A stretch of 59,154 nucleotides of DNA from Burkholderiales bacterium. GTDB taxonomy: Bacteria; Pseudomonadota; Gammaproteobacteria; Burkholderiales; SG8-39. Positions within the stretch are counted from its first letter, which is position 1. Each line of letters begins with the position of its first letter. This document shows positions 35,260 through 43,177 of the stretch, piece by piece. Both the position numbers and the translations under genes were made by a program. The DNA lies in contig JAOAEA010000019.1 in the NCBI GenBank assembly GCA_026417035.1, positions 1-59,154 on the forward strand, in the 5' to 3' direction. The notes under the pieces were generated by a model. The model was not told where the DNA came from and made no database searches. It saw only the letters and a list, made by a program, of their open reading frames with translations.

Positions 35260-35288
35260 ACTATAGCACCGGGCCCGCGCCCTTGGAA
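35260..35288 (-). promoter_or_regulatory. trp operon promoter candidate
   Basis: Minus strand TTCCAA (35283-35288), 17-bp spacer, TATAGT (35260-35265). The -10 is good, the -35 poor. The predicted start near 35253 places the leader peptide 30 nt downstream. Confidence 0.55.
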
Positions 35289-35319
35289 ACGGCCCCCGGC
35301 CCCGCGCTGCCCGCGCCTT

Positions 35320-36726
35320 TCAGATAACCTTGCCCGGGTTCATGATCCCGAGCGGGTCGAGCGCCGCCTTGACCCGCCGCATCAAGTCCATCTCGACGGG
35401 CGACTTGTAGCGCAGGATCTCCTCGCGTTTGGCCTGCCCCAGTCCGTGCTCGGCGCTGATCGAGCCGCCGAACGCCGCAACCGAGTCGTGCACGATGCGG
35501 TTCACGGCCGCCTGGTTCGCCATCCAGCGCTCGGGATCGACGCCCTCCGGCGCCGCCGCGTTGTAGTGCAGGTTGCCGTCGCCGAGGTGCCCGAAGGTCA
35601 CCATGCGCACGCCGGGGAACGCGCGCGCGAGCGCCGCGTCGGTGGCCGCGACGAAGGCGGCGATGCGGGAGGTCGGGACGGAAACGTCGTGCTTGATGTT
35701 CTTGCCTTCCGCCGCCTGCGCCTCGGACATGTTCTCGCGCAGCGACCACAGCGCGCGCGACTGCGCCTCGCTCGCGGCCAGCACCGCATCGCGGACCACG
35801 CCGCACTGGAGCGCCTCGGCGAGCGCAGCCTCCGCGAGCCCGCGCGCCGCCTCCTCGCTCTGCGTGTCCTCGAGCTCGACCAGCGCGTATTGCGGATGAC
35901 GCGCCGTGAACGGCGCCGCCGAGCCGGGGAAGTGCTTCAGCACCAGGGCGAGCGCGTAGTCGGAGAAGAGCTCGAAGGCGGTGAGCCGCTCGCCGCAGCG
36001 CGCCTTCATGAGCCCGAGGAGCTCCACCGCCTGCGCCGGTGTGTCGAGCGCGGCGATCGCGGTGGCGCGCCCCGCCGGCAGCGGAAAGAGTTCGAGGACC
36101 GCTGCGGTGATGATGCCGAGCGTGCCCTCGGCGCCGAGGAAGAGCTGCTTAAGGTCGTAGCCGGTGTTGTCCTTGCGCAGCGCGCGCAGGCCGTCCCAGA
36201 CGGCCCCATCGGGCAGCACGACCTCCAGCCCGAGCGTGAGCTCGCGCGCGTTCCCGTAGCGCAGCACCGCCGTGCCGCCCGCGTTCGAGGAGAGGTTGCC
36301 GCCGATCTGGCACGAGCCCTCGGAAGCGAGCGAGAGCGGAAAGAGCCTCCCGGCCTCGCGCGCCGCCGCCTGCACTGCGGCGAGCGTGCAGCCCGCCTCC
36401 GCCGTGAGCGCGTCGTTCTCGCGGTCGATCGCGCGGATGCGGTTCATGCGCGCGAGGCTCACCACCACCTCGCGCCCGGACGCGTCGGGCGTCGCGCCGC
36501 CGACGAGCCCGGTGTTGCCCCCCTGCGGGACGACCGGCGTGCGCGTCTCGGCGCAGAGCCTCACGACCGCGGCGACTTCCGCCGTGGAGGCGGGCCGCAC
36601 GACGGCGAGAGGCCGCCCCCGGTAACGCCGCCGCCAGTCGATGGCATAGGGCGCCGTGTCCGCGTCAGCCGTGAGGAGCGCCTGCGGGCCGACGATCGCG
36701 GCGATCCGCTCGAGGAGCGCGCTCAC
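35320..36726 (-). CDS. FAD-linked oxidoreductase, D-lactate/D-2-hydroxyglutarate dehydrogenase-like
   Basis: A 468-residue flavoprotein of the VAO/PCMH (GlcD-like) family. The FAD domain shows VVPQGGNTGLVGGATPD and SLASEGSCQIGGNLSSNAGGTAVLRYGNARELTLGLEVVLPDG. GYDLKQLFLGAEGTLGIITAA follows. The C-terminal domain has GHLGDGNLHYN (metal-binding His in related dehydrogenases) and ends FGGSISAEHGLGQAKRE ... LGIMNPGKVI. It oxidises a D-2-hydroxyacid and passes electrons to a quinone or electron-transfer protein. It sits between gph and trpE; glycolate produced by Gph from phosphoglycolate makes a glycolate link tempting but unproven. Confidence 0.85.
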   Translation of the reverse strand: MSALLERIAAIVGPQALLTADADTAPYAIDWRRRYRGRPLAVVRPASTAEVAAVVRLCAETRTPVVPQGGNTGLVGGATPDASGREVVVSLARMNRIRAIDRENDALTAEAGCTLAAVQAAAREAGRLFPLSLASEGSCQIGGNLSSNAGGTAVLRYGNARELTLGLEVVLPDGAVWDGLRALRKDNTGYDLKQLFLGAEGTLGIITAAVLELFPLPAGRATAIAALDTPAQAVELLGLMKARCGERLTAFELFSDYALALVLKHFPGSAAPFTARHPQYALVELEDTQSEEAARGLAEAALAEALQCGVVRDAVLAASEAQSRALWSLRENMSEAQAAEGKNIKHDVSVPTSRIAAFVAATDAALARAFPGVRMVTFGHLGDGNLHYNAAAPEGVDPERWMANQAAVNRIVHDSVAAFGGSISAEHGLGQAKREEILRYKSPVEMDLMRRVKAALDPLGIMNPGKVI

Positions 36727-36784
36727 GGGACTCCCCGCCGCGCACGCCGCCGCGGGATTCGCGCTCGGGAGCGGCCCGGCGCGC

Positions 36785-37477
36785 TCATGCCGCGCCGGCG
36801 GCCTCCGCGCGCGAGGCGAGCAGCCGCGCCGCCGCTTCGGCGATGGTCGCGACCATCGGCTCGCCGAGCACGGCGACCGGCACGCCCTCGTTGTAGCCGT
36901 AGGGGACGCACAGGATGGGGATGCCCGCGGCGCGCGCCGCGGCGACGTCGTTCGCGGAGTCGCCGATCACGAACGCTTCCGCGGGCGCGACGCCGAGCCG
37001 CTCGCACGCGTGCAGGAACGGGCCCGGGTCGGGCTTCTTGACGGGCGTGGAGTCGCCGCTCACGACGACGTCGAAGTAGCCGTCGAGCCCCTTCGCCGCG
37101 AGGAGGTCGAGCGTGAAGCGTTCGGCCTTGTTGGTGACGCAGGCGAGCGCGAGCCCGGCCGCGCGCAGCCGCGCCAGTCCCTCGGTGACGCCCGCGAACA
37201 CGGCCGAGTGGCGGCCCGACTCCTCGGCATAGGCGGCCTCGAAGAGCGCGAGCGCCCGCGCGTGTAGCACCGGGTCCGCGTCGCCGTCGAGCCGGCCGAG
37301 GAGCGCGCGGTGCACGAGGCGCGGGATGCCCTTGCCGACGTAGGTCTTCACGTCCTCCACCGAGCGCGGCGGGAGCCCCAGCGCGGCGAGCATGCGGTTG
37401 GCGGCCGCCGCGAGGTCGGCGGCGCTGTCGACGAGCGTCCCGTCGAGGTCGAAGAGCACGGCGCGGATCGGTTTCAT
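36785..37477 (-). CDS. gph: phosphoglycolate phosphatase
   Basis: A 230-residue HAD phosphatase removing phosphate from 2-phosphoglycolate. Motif I is AVLFDLDGTLVDSAADLA, motif II CVTNKAE, motif III KKPDPGPFLHACERLG and motif IV VIGDSANDVAAARAAGIP. ATG 37477 gives the standard MKPIRAVLFD start. An alternative ATG at 37510 overlaps the rpe stop (ATGA) and would add eleven residues; coupling makes it possible. In the conserved rpe-gph-trpE order. Confidence 0.92.
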   Translation of the reverse strand: MKPIRAVLFDLDGTLVDSAADLAAAANRMLAALGLPPRSVEDVKTYVGKGIPRLVHRALLGRLDGDADPVLHARALALFEAAYAEESGRHSAVFAGVTEGLARLRAAGLALACVTNKAERFTLDLLAAKGLDGYFDVVVSGDSTPVKKPDPGPFLHACERLGVAPAEAFVIGDSANDVAAARAAGIPILCVPYGYNEGVPVAVLGEPMVATIAEAAARLLASRAEAAGAA

Positions 37478-37506
37478 GGTCCCGTGGTTTCGCCGTGTCG
37501 CCGCCT

Positions 37507-38184
37507 TCATCCGGCGCTCGCCAGCGCCGCGCGCATCGCCGCGATGGTCGCCTTGTAGTCCTTCGACCCGAAGATGGCCGACCCCGCGACGAAGGTGTCG
37601 GCCCCGGCGCGCGCGACCTCCGCGATGTTCTCGGTCTTGACGCCGCCGTCCACCTCGAGCATCACCTCGCGGCCCGAAGCGTCGATGCGCCGCCGGATCT
37701 CGCGCACCTTGTCGAGCGCGTGCGGGATGAACTTCTGCCCGCCGAAGCCGGGGTTCACCGACATCACGAGCACGAGGTCGAGCGCGTGCAGCGTGTAGTC
37801 GAGCCAGTCGAGCGGCGTCGCCGGGTTGAAGACGAGGCCGGGCCGGCAGCCGCAGTCGCGGATGAGGCCGATGGTGCGGTCGACGTGCTCGCTCGCCTCC
37901 GGGTGGAAGCTGATGATGCTCGCGCCCGCCTTGGCGAAGTCCGGGACGATCCGGTCGACCGGTTTCACCATGAGGTGCACGTCGATCGGCACCTCGACGT
38001 GCGGACGGATCGCCTCGCAGACGAGCGGCCCGACAGTGAGGTTGGGGACGTAGTGGTTGTCCATCACGTCGAAGTGGATGAGGTCGGCGCCCGCGGCGAC
38101 GACGCTCTTCACCTCCTCGCCGAGGCGCGCGAAGTCGGCGGAGAGGATGCTCGGGGCGATGCGGTAGCGGTTCGGGGCGGGCAT
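37507..38184 (-). CDS. rpe: ribulose-phosphate 3-epimerase
   Basis: A 225-residue TIM-barrel enzyme of the pentose-phosphate pathway. Signature blocks: [90 protein letters not shown] and FVAGSAIFG. Metal-ligand His, Asp, His and Asp are all in place. Start at 38184. Confidence 0.96.
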   Translation of the reverse strand: MPAPNRYRIAPSILSADFARLGEEVKSVVAAGADLIHFDVMDNHYVPNLTVGPLVCEAIRPHVEVPIDVHLMVKPVDRIVPDFAKAGASIISFHPEASEHVDRTIGLIRDCGCRPGLVFNPATPLDWLDYTLHALDLVLVMSVNPGFGGQKFIPHALDKVREIRRRIDASGREVMLEVDGGVKTENIAEVARAGADTFVAGSAIFGSKDYKATIAAMRAALASAG

Positions 38185-38330
38185 GGCAGGCGGGGTCGGA
38201 AAGGAGCCGATTGTAGCGTCCGCGGCGGCGCCGGCCGGCGCAGTGCACGCCCGGCCCGCTCGCCGGGTGGCGACCCCGGCGGCTCTATGATAGAAAATCG
38301 GCGAGGCGGCGGCACGCAAAGGACGGGCGG

Positions 38331-38699
38331 ATGGCGGGTGAGCGCGGGAGCAAGGACGGACTGCCGAAGCTCTTCGACAGCCAGGAGATCGAGGTGCAGC
38401 GCGCCGCGCGCAGCGGGGCGGAACAGCCGGCCGCGGCCGGAGCGCCGCACCCGTTCCCCATCGTCCAGGCGAAGTTCCCGCGCATCGCGCTCCAGATCCA
38501 CGACCTGTGGGGCACGCCCGAATGCGACCGCTATCTCGACAAGCTCATCATCGACGACCGTGGCAACCGGACCGGCTTCCCGCCGGACGTGATGACGGCG
38601 CTGCTCGAGCTCTCGCGGCAGCATCAGCGGCAATTCGGGTTCGTGCGGGCCGAGAACGAGTGGGTCGACGACCCGCTGTCGCGCAACCGCTCGCGCTGA
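38331..38699 (+). CDS. conserved-looking cytosolic protein, function unknown
   Basis: A 122-residue soluble protein. A low-complexity N-terminal 40 residues precede a compact part: [55 protein letters not shown]. This has balanced composition and reads as a real domain. A TATGAT -10-like box lies at 38286-38291. apaG follows 41 bp downstream. I recognise no family. Confidence 0.7.
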   Translation: MAGERGSKDGLPKLFDSQEIEVQRAARSGAEQPAAAGAPHPFPIVQAKFPRIALQIHDLWGTPECDRYLDKLIIDDRGNRTGFPPDVMTALLELSRQHQRQFGFVRAENEWVDDPLSRNRSR

Positions 38700-38740
38700 G
38701 GCGCGCCGCCCGCGCGTCGCGCCCGTGGGATGACGGCACC

Positions 38741-39124
38741 GTGAAGACCGACAAGCGCTACGAGATCACCGTCGAGCCCGAGGTCCGCTACCTCCCGGAG
38801 CAGTCCGACGAAGTCGCCGGCCGCTACGTGTTCGCCTACACGATCACCATCCGCAACACCGGCACCGAGCCGGCGCAGCTGATCAGCAGGCATTGGGTCA
38901 TCACCGACGCGGAGGGCCGCGTGCAGGAGGTCCGCGGGCTCGGCGTGGTGGGGGAGCAGCCGCACCTCGCGCCCGGCGGGGTGCACCGCTACACGAGCGG
39001 CACCGCGATCGCGACGCCCGTGGGCACGATGTCGGGCAGCTACCAGATGGTCGCCGACGACGGCACCCGGTTCGAGGCGCCGATCCCGGCGTTCACGCTC
39101 TCGGTCCCGCGCGTGCTGCATTGA
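38741..39124 (+). CDS. apaG: ApaG protein (Co2+/Mg2+ efflux-associated, fibronectin-III-like fold)
   Basis: A 127-residue ApaG. The family motifs YVFAYTITIRNTGTEPAQLISRHWVITDAEGRVQEVRGLGVVGEQPHL and YTSGTAIATPVGTMSGSYQMV are clear. GTG start at 38741. In E. coli apaG is next to apaH and is linked to divalent-metal efflux phenotypes; the molecular role is unsettled. The next gene starts within its stop codon. Confidence 0.95.
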   Translation: MKTDKRYEITVEPEVRYLPEQSDEVAGRYVFAYTITIRNTGTEPAQLISRHWVITDAEGRVQEVRGLGVVGEQPHLAPGGVHRYTSGTAIATPVGTMSGSYQMVADDGTRFEAPIPAFTLSVPRVLH

Positions 39125-39714
39125 GCCTCGCGCGAAGCTATCGCCTCATCGCGCCGTTCTACGACGCCACGGTGGCGCGCGCGACCGCGGCCGCGCGCCG
39201 CGCGAGCCTCGCGCATCTGCCCCACCCCGGCAAGCGGGTGCTGATCGCCGGGATCGGCACTGGCCTCGACGTCCCGCTGCTGCCGCAGGGCAACCGCTAC
39301 GTGGGCGTCGACCTCACGCGGGCCATGCTCGAGCGCGTCCCGCGGACCAGGGCGAACCTGCGCCTCGTGCAGGGCGACGCGATGCGCCTGCCCTTCCCGG
39401 ACGCCGCCTTCCACGCCGTCGTGCTGCACCTCATCCTCGCGGTCGTGCCCGACGCGCGCCGCGCGCTCGCGGAGGCCGAGCGCGTCGTGAAGCCCGGCGG
39501 CCTCGTGCTCGTGTTCGACAAGTTCCTGCGGCCGGGCGAGCGCGGCCGGCTGCGCCGCGCGCTCAATCCGGTTGCACGGCGCATCGCGACGCGCCTCGAC
39601 GTCGTGTTCGAGGACGCGCTCGCCGCCGCCCCCGCGCTCGCGGTCGCGGCCGACGAGCCCGCCCTCGCGGCCGGCTGGTTCCGCCGCATCCGCCTCGTGA
39701 AGCGCCGCCGCTGA
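39121..39714 (+). CDS. class I SAM-dependent methyltransferase
   Basis: A 197-residue methyltransferase of the UbiE/PhcB-like type. Motif I is VLIAGIGTGLDVPLLP (the usual DxGxG acidic position is I-A-G-I-G here), motif II YVGVDLTRAMLERV, then VQGDAMRLPFPDAAFHAVVLHLILAVVPD and VVKPGGLVLVFDKFLRPG. The TTG start at 39121 overlaps the apaG stop (TTGA). Substrate unknown; the pattern fits small-molecule or quinone/phospholipid methylases. Confidence 0.82.
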   Translation: MSLARSYRLIAPFYDATVARATAAARRASLAHLPHPGKRVLIAGIGTGLDVPLLPQGNRYVGVDLTRAMLERVPRTRANLRLVQGDAMRLPFPDAAFHAVVLHLILAVVPDARRALAEAERVVKPGGLVLVFDKFLRPGERGRLRRALNPVARRIATRLDVVFEDALAAAPALAVAADEPALAAGWFRRIRLVKRRR

Positions 39715-39744
39715 CGGCCGCGGCATCGATGCCGCGCAACGCGT

Positions 39745-39864
39745 TCAGCGGCCCTCGCCGTCGTCCTTCTTCCGGCGCGGCAGCGTCCACCACACGATGA
39801 GCGCGGCGATCACGAGCGCGGCCGCGCCCTCGAGGATGAACACCCAGAAGCCGCCTTCGAGCAT
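39745..39864 (-). CDS. small single-pass membrane protein (39 residues)
   Basis: A short gene, too small for most gene finders. The product starts MLEGGFWVFILEGAAALVIA and ends in a basic, then acidic tail (RRKKDDGEGR). One transmembrane helix (about residues 5-27, ending in IVWW) is followed by a positively charged tail on the cytoplasmic side. The hydrophobic pattern, positive-inside tail and clean stop argue for a real protein. It is convergent with the methyltransferase gene and divergent from mltA (38 bp). Confidence 0.6.
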   Translation of the reverse strand: MLEGGFWVFILEGAAALVIAALIVWWTLPRRKKDDGEGR

Positions 39865-39901
39865 GCCCGTATACTCTCCCCGTACGCCAACGCTTCAACC
39901 G

Positions 39902-41113
39902 ATGTTAAAGCACGCGCGCACGATCGCGGCCGCGCTCCTCATGCTGTTGGTTTCCGCCTGCGCCGCGCCGACGGCACGCGAAACCGCGGCGCGGGCGCCG
40001 TCCTGCCCGCCCTGCCCCGCGTGTCCCGCCTGCCCGGGCGTGAAGCCGCCGGAGGCACGGGCGCCGACGCTCACCGCGGCGAGCTTCGCCGAGCTGCCCG
40101 GCTGGACGGCGGACGCGGTCGGCGAAGCGTGGAGCGCATTCCTCGCGAGCTGCCGCGCCCTGCGCTTCCAGCCGGCCTGGCAACCCGTTTGCACGGAGGC
40201 GGCGAAGGTCGCGAGCCCGGGCGACGCGGCGGTGCGCGCTTTCCTCGAGGCGAACTTCGTTCCCTTCCGCATCGCGAGCGGCGATGGCGAGGTGCAGGGG
40301 CTCGTCACCGGCTATTACGAACCGCTGCTGCGCGGCAGCCGTGCGCGGCGAGCGCCGTTCCTGTATCCGCTCTACGCGCCGCCGGACGACCTGCTCGTCA
40401 TCGACCTCGCCGCCGTCAACCCGGAGTTGAAGGGCCTGCGCCTGCGCGGACGGCTCGACGGGCGGCGGGTGGTGCCCTACTACTCGCGCGCCGAGATCGA
40501 CAACGGCGCGGCCCCGGTCGCCGGCAAGGAGATCGTGTGGGTGGACGACCCCGTCGAGGCCTTCTTCCTCCAGGTGCAGGGCTCGGGACGGGTGCGTCTC
40601 GAGGACGGGCGGTTCCTGCGCGTGGGCTACGCCGACCAGAACGGGCACCCCTACCGGTCGATCGGGCGGTGGCTCGTGGAGAGCGGCGAGCTTCCGGTCG
40701 GCGAAGCGTCGATGCAGGGGATCCAGCGGTGGGCGCGCGCGAACCCGCAGCGGCTCGGCGAGCTCCTCAACCAGAACCCGAGCTACGTCTTCTTCCGCGA
40801 GCTGCCGGACGCCGACGGCGGCCCGCCGGGCGCGCTCGGCGTGCCGCTCACGCCGGAGCGCTCGATCGCCGTCGATCCGCGCCACATCCCGCTCGGAGCG
40901 CCCGTGTGGCTCGCGACGACCCGCCCGGCTTCGGACGCGCCGCTCGAGCGCCTGGTGCTCGCGCAGGACACGGGGGGCGCAATCCGCGGCGCGCCCCGCG
41001 CCGACTTCTTCTGGGGCTTCGGTCCGGACGCCGGCCGCGAAGCGGGGCGGATGCGCCAACAGGGGCGCATGTGGGTGCTGCTGCCGCGCGGCTTCCCTCT
41101 CCCGGGCAACTGA
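39902..41113 (+). CDS. mltA: membrane-bound lytic murein transglycosylase A
   Basis: A 403-residue outer-membrane lipoprotein that cleaves peptidoglycan glycan strands. The signal ends with lipobox LVSAC. An unusual Cys-Pro segment, SCPPCPACPACPG, follows about 20 residues later. The MltA domain has LVTGYYEPLLRGS, PYYSRAEIDNG, WVDDPVEAFFLQVQGSGRV, and the 3D domain with DPRHIPLGAPVWLAT and LAQDTGGAIRGAPRADFFWGFG, containing catalytic Asp. Start at 39902; a TATACT box lies at 39870-39875. Confidence 0.94.
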   Translation: MLKHARTIAAALLMLLVSACAAPTARETAARAPSCPPCPACPACPGVKPPEARAPTLTAASFAELPGWTADAVGEAWSAFLASCRALRFQPAWQPVCTEAAKVASPGDAAVRAFLEANFVPFRIASGDGEVQGLVTGYYEPLLRGSRARRAPFLYPLYAPPDDLLVIDLAAVNPELKGLRLRGRLDGRRVVPYYSRAEIDNGAAPVAGKEIVWVDDPVEAFFLQVQGSGRVRLEDGRFLRVGYADQNGHPYRSIGRWLVESGELPVGEASMQGIQRWARANPQRLGELLNQNPSYVFFRELPDADGGPPGALGVPLTPERSIAVDPRHIPLGAPVWLATTRPASDAPLERLVLAQDTGGAIRGAPRADFFWGFGPDAGREAGRMRQQGRMWVLLPRGFPLPGN

Positions 41114-41315
41114 GCCACCGCCTTCGCAGTCGAGCCGCGCGAAGCCCGACGCCGGAGGCCTGGTGGGCGCGGGCCGCGGCGTCGAGCACCGCGCCCCCGC
41201 CCGGCCCTGCGGCGTGAGCCGGACGCTGCCCGGCACCCCTTCCCCCGACCCGCGCGCGAGCGTCCGGGACGAGCCCGGAAGCACTGCGTCCTCTGTCTCC
41301 GGTCCCCTGCCAGCG

Positions 41316-42095
41316 TCAGCCGCCCGGCGGCCGGTAGGTGTCGGCGTCCACGAGGTCGGTCCCGCATGCGAGCGTCTCGAGCCAGTCGAAGAACTGGCCG
41401 ATGGCGCGCTTGCCTTTCAGCGGCCGGCCGCGGCGCGGCGCGATCCACTCGAGGTCGAGCTGCCGCGCCATCTTCGTCCACAGGCGCAGGACCTTGTTCG
41501 CGGCCATCGCGCGGCGGTGAAAAGGCGCCATCGCCGCGACATGCGCGCCGAGGTCGCCCTCCACCGGCACCTGGGCCTCGTCTCCCGGCACGGCCGAGCT
41601 CGCGAGGTCGCCGGAGAAGAGCACTCGCGCGACCGGGTCGTAGAAGTGGACGTTGCCGGCCGAGTGCAGGAAGTGGGCCGGGACCGCGTGGATGACCGCG
41701 TCGCCGAGGACGATCGCCGCCCCGGGGTCCGGGATCGCGGCGATGCGACCGGCGGCGCGCCCCGCCCCGCTCAGGTGCGGCACCGACTGCGCCCAGAGCG
41801 CCGGGACGTAGACGCGGCAGTGCGCCGAGAGGAGCCAGTGGCCGAGGGAGGCGACCGCGTCGGCGTCGGCGTTCGTCGCGAGGATCGCCTCGACGCGCTG
41901 CGCCGGGAAGTGCGGCGCGCACGCCATGAAGAGCGCGTTGTAGGTCATGTTCCCGCCGGGATCGACGAGCGCGCCGTGCCCGCCGTCGACGACGAGATAC
42001 TGGTTCGACTGCGACGCCTCGCCGTGCACCTCGCCGACGAGGTCCGCGAACATCACGCACGCGTGGTGGCCGTCGTCGTGGAGCTTCGCTGCCAT
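41316..42095 (-). CDS. metallo-beta-lactamase-fold protein, ODP/FprA-like, with altered metal site
   Basis: A 259-residue MBL-fold protein close to the oxygen-binding di-iron (ODP) group. The fold is recognisable from NQYLVVDGGHGALVDPGGNMTYN, FLHSAGNVHFYDPVARVLFSGDLASS and the C-terminal segment. The usual metal motif HxExDH reads NADADA (about residues 75-80): the two His are Asn and Ala, and the Glu is Asp. The late ligand His (normally HG) appears replaced in PRRGRPLKG. The His and Asp of HSAGN and SGDLA remain. It may bind metal differently or not at all. Standalone gene. Confidence 0.75.
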   Translation of the reverse strand: MAAKLHDDGHHACVMFADLVGEVHGEASQSNQYLVVDGGHGALVDPGGNMTYNALFMACAPHFPAQRVEAILATNADADAVASLGHWLLSAHCRVYVPALWAQSVPHLSGAGRAAGRIAAIPDPGAAIVLGDAVIHAVPAHFLHSAGNVHFYDPVARVLFSGDLASSAVPGDEAQVPVEGDLGAHVAAMAPFHRRAMAANKVLRLWTKMARQLDLEWIAPRRGRPLKGKRAIGQFFDWLETLACGTDLVDADTYRPPGG

Positions 42096-42298
42096 CGTGT
42101 GCCCTCCGGGATGCCCCGTCCCGTTTCCACAGCTTGCAAGGATGGCGGAGGGGCGGTGAGCCGCGTCAAGTGCCGGGGGCGCGATTCCTTCGCGCGCCGT
42201 GCACCCGTGCACACTCGCAGGGTCGCGCCGCGCTCCCGGGAATCGGACGGAGAGCGGGCCGCACGCGCGCGCGACGGCAGGCCCGGGCGTCGCGCTGG

Positions 42299-42373
42299 GG
42301 AAGCTCTGATCGATTCGCCGAACGGAACAGAGCTTCCTCTGACATCGGGGGTCGAAGGGGGATGTGTCCCCCT
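42299..42373 (-). terminator. two hairpins downstream of dsbC
   Basis: AGGGGGA-TGTG-TCCCCCT (42356-42373) lies 16 bp past the dsbC stop. Further on, GGAAGCTCTG (42299-42308) pairs with CAGAGCTTCC (42328-42337), a 10-bp stem. Neither has a U-run, so termination is uncertain. The rest of 42096-42298 shows nothing. Confidence 0.4.
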
Positions 42374-42388
42374 CTGTTCAGACGTTCC

Positions 42389-43147
42389 CTACTTCTTCGA
42401 CGCCTCGGCGAGCATCTGGTTGATCTTCTCGGCGGGGGCGGCGCCGGGCAGGCGCGAGCCGTTCTCGAAGATGAGCGTCGGCGTCCCGGTGATGCGCAGC
42501 CTTTGGCCGAGGGCGAGGTTCTTCTCGATCGGCGTCTCGCAGGTGCCGTTCGCCTTGGGCTCGACGCCGTTCAGCATCAGCTCGGTCCACGCCTTCGCGC
42601 GGTCGGGCGAGCACCACACGGCCTTCGACCGGGCTGCCGATTCCGGCGAGAGGATCGGATAGAGGAAGACGTGCAGGGTCACGTCGTTGAGCGATGCGAA
42701 CTCCTTCTCGATGCGCTTGCAGTAGGGGCAGTTGGGGTCGGAGAAGTAGGCGATCTGTCGCTTGCCGTTGCCGCGCACCATCTTGAAGGCCTGGTCGAGC
42801 GGCAGCTCCGAGAACTTGACCGCGTTCAGCTTCGCGAGCCGCTCCTCCTTCAGGTTGCGCGGCTGGGGTCCCTTCGCGTCGTAGACGTCGCCGATGACGA
42901 TGTAGTTCGCCTTTTCGTCCGTGTAGAGGATGTCGCCGCCGATGTAGACCTCGTAGAGGCCGAGGAACGGCGCCTTCGTGACCGAATCGACCTTGCGGCC
43001 GACGAGCTTCTCCACCGCTTCGGCGATGCGCGCTTCGGGCGTCGTGGCCGGCGCGGCGGCGGGCTTCGCCGCGGCCGTCTGCGCGGCGGCCGGAAGGGCG
43101 GCCGCCCCGAGGGCGAGCGCAAGCGCGAGGGTGAGGGTCTTCAGCAT
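42389..43147 (-). CDS. dsbC: thiol:disulfide interchange protein DsbC
   Basis: A 252-residue periplasmic disulfide isomerase. Signal peptide MLKTLTLALALALGAAALPAAAQ, N-terminal dimerisation domain (VDSVTKAPFLGLYEVYIGGDILYTDEKANYIVIGDV), and thioredoxin domain with active site DPNCPYCKRIEKE and cis-Pro GTPTLIFENGSR. A second Cys pair (VWCSPDR and GTCETP) matches the structural disulfide of DsbC. 30 bp downstream of the UbiH-family gene, a common betaproteobacterial arrangement. Confidence 0.94.
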   Translation of the reverse strand: MLKTLTLALALALGAAALPAAAQTAAAKPAAAPATTPEARIAEAVEKLVGRKVDSVTKAPFLGLYEVYIGGDILYTDEKANYIVIGDVYDAKGPQPRNLKEERLAKLNAVKFSELPLDQAFKMVRGNGKRQIAYFSDPNCPYCKRIEKEFASLNDVTLHVFLYPILSPESAARSKAVWCSPDRAKAWTELMLNGVEPKANGTCETPIEKNLALGQRLRITGTPTLIFENGSRLPGAAPAEKINQMLAEASKK

Positions 43148-43177
43148 TCGGTCGTCTCCGGGGCGCGGTGGGCGGCC

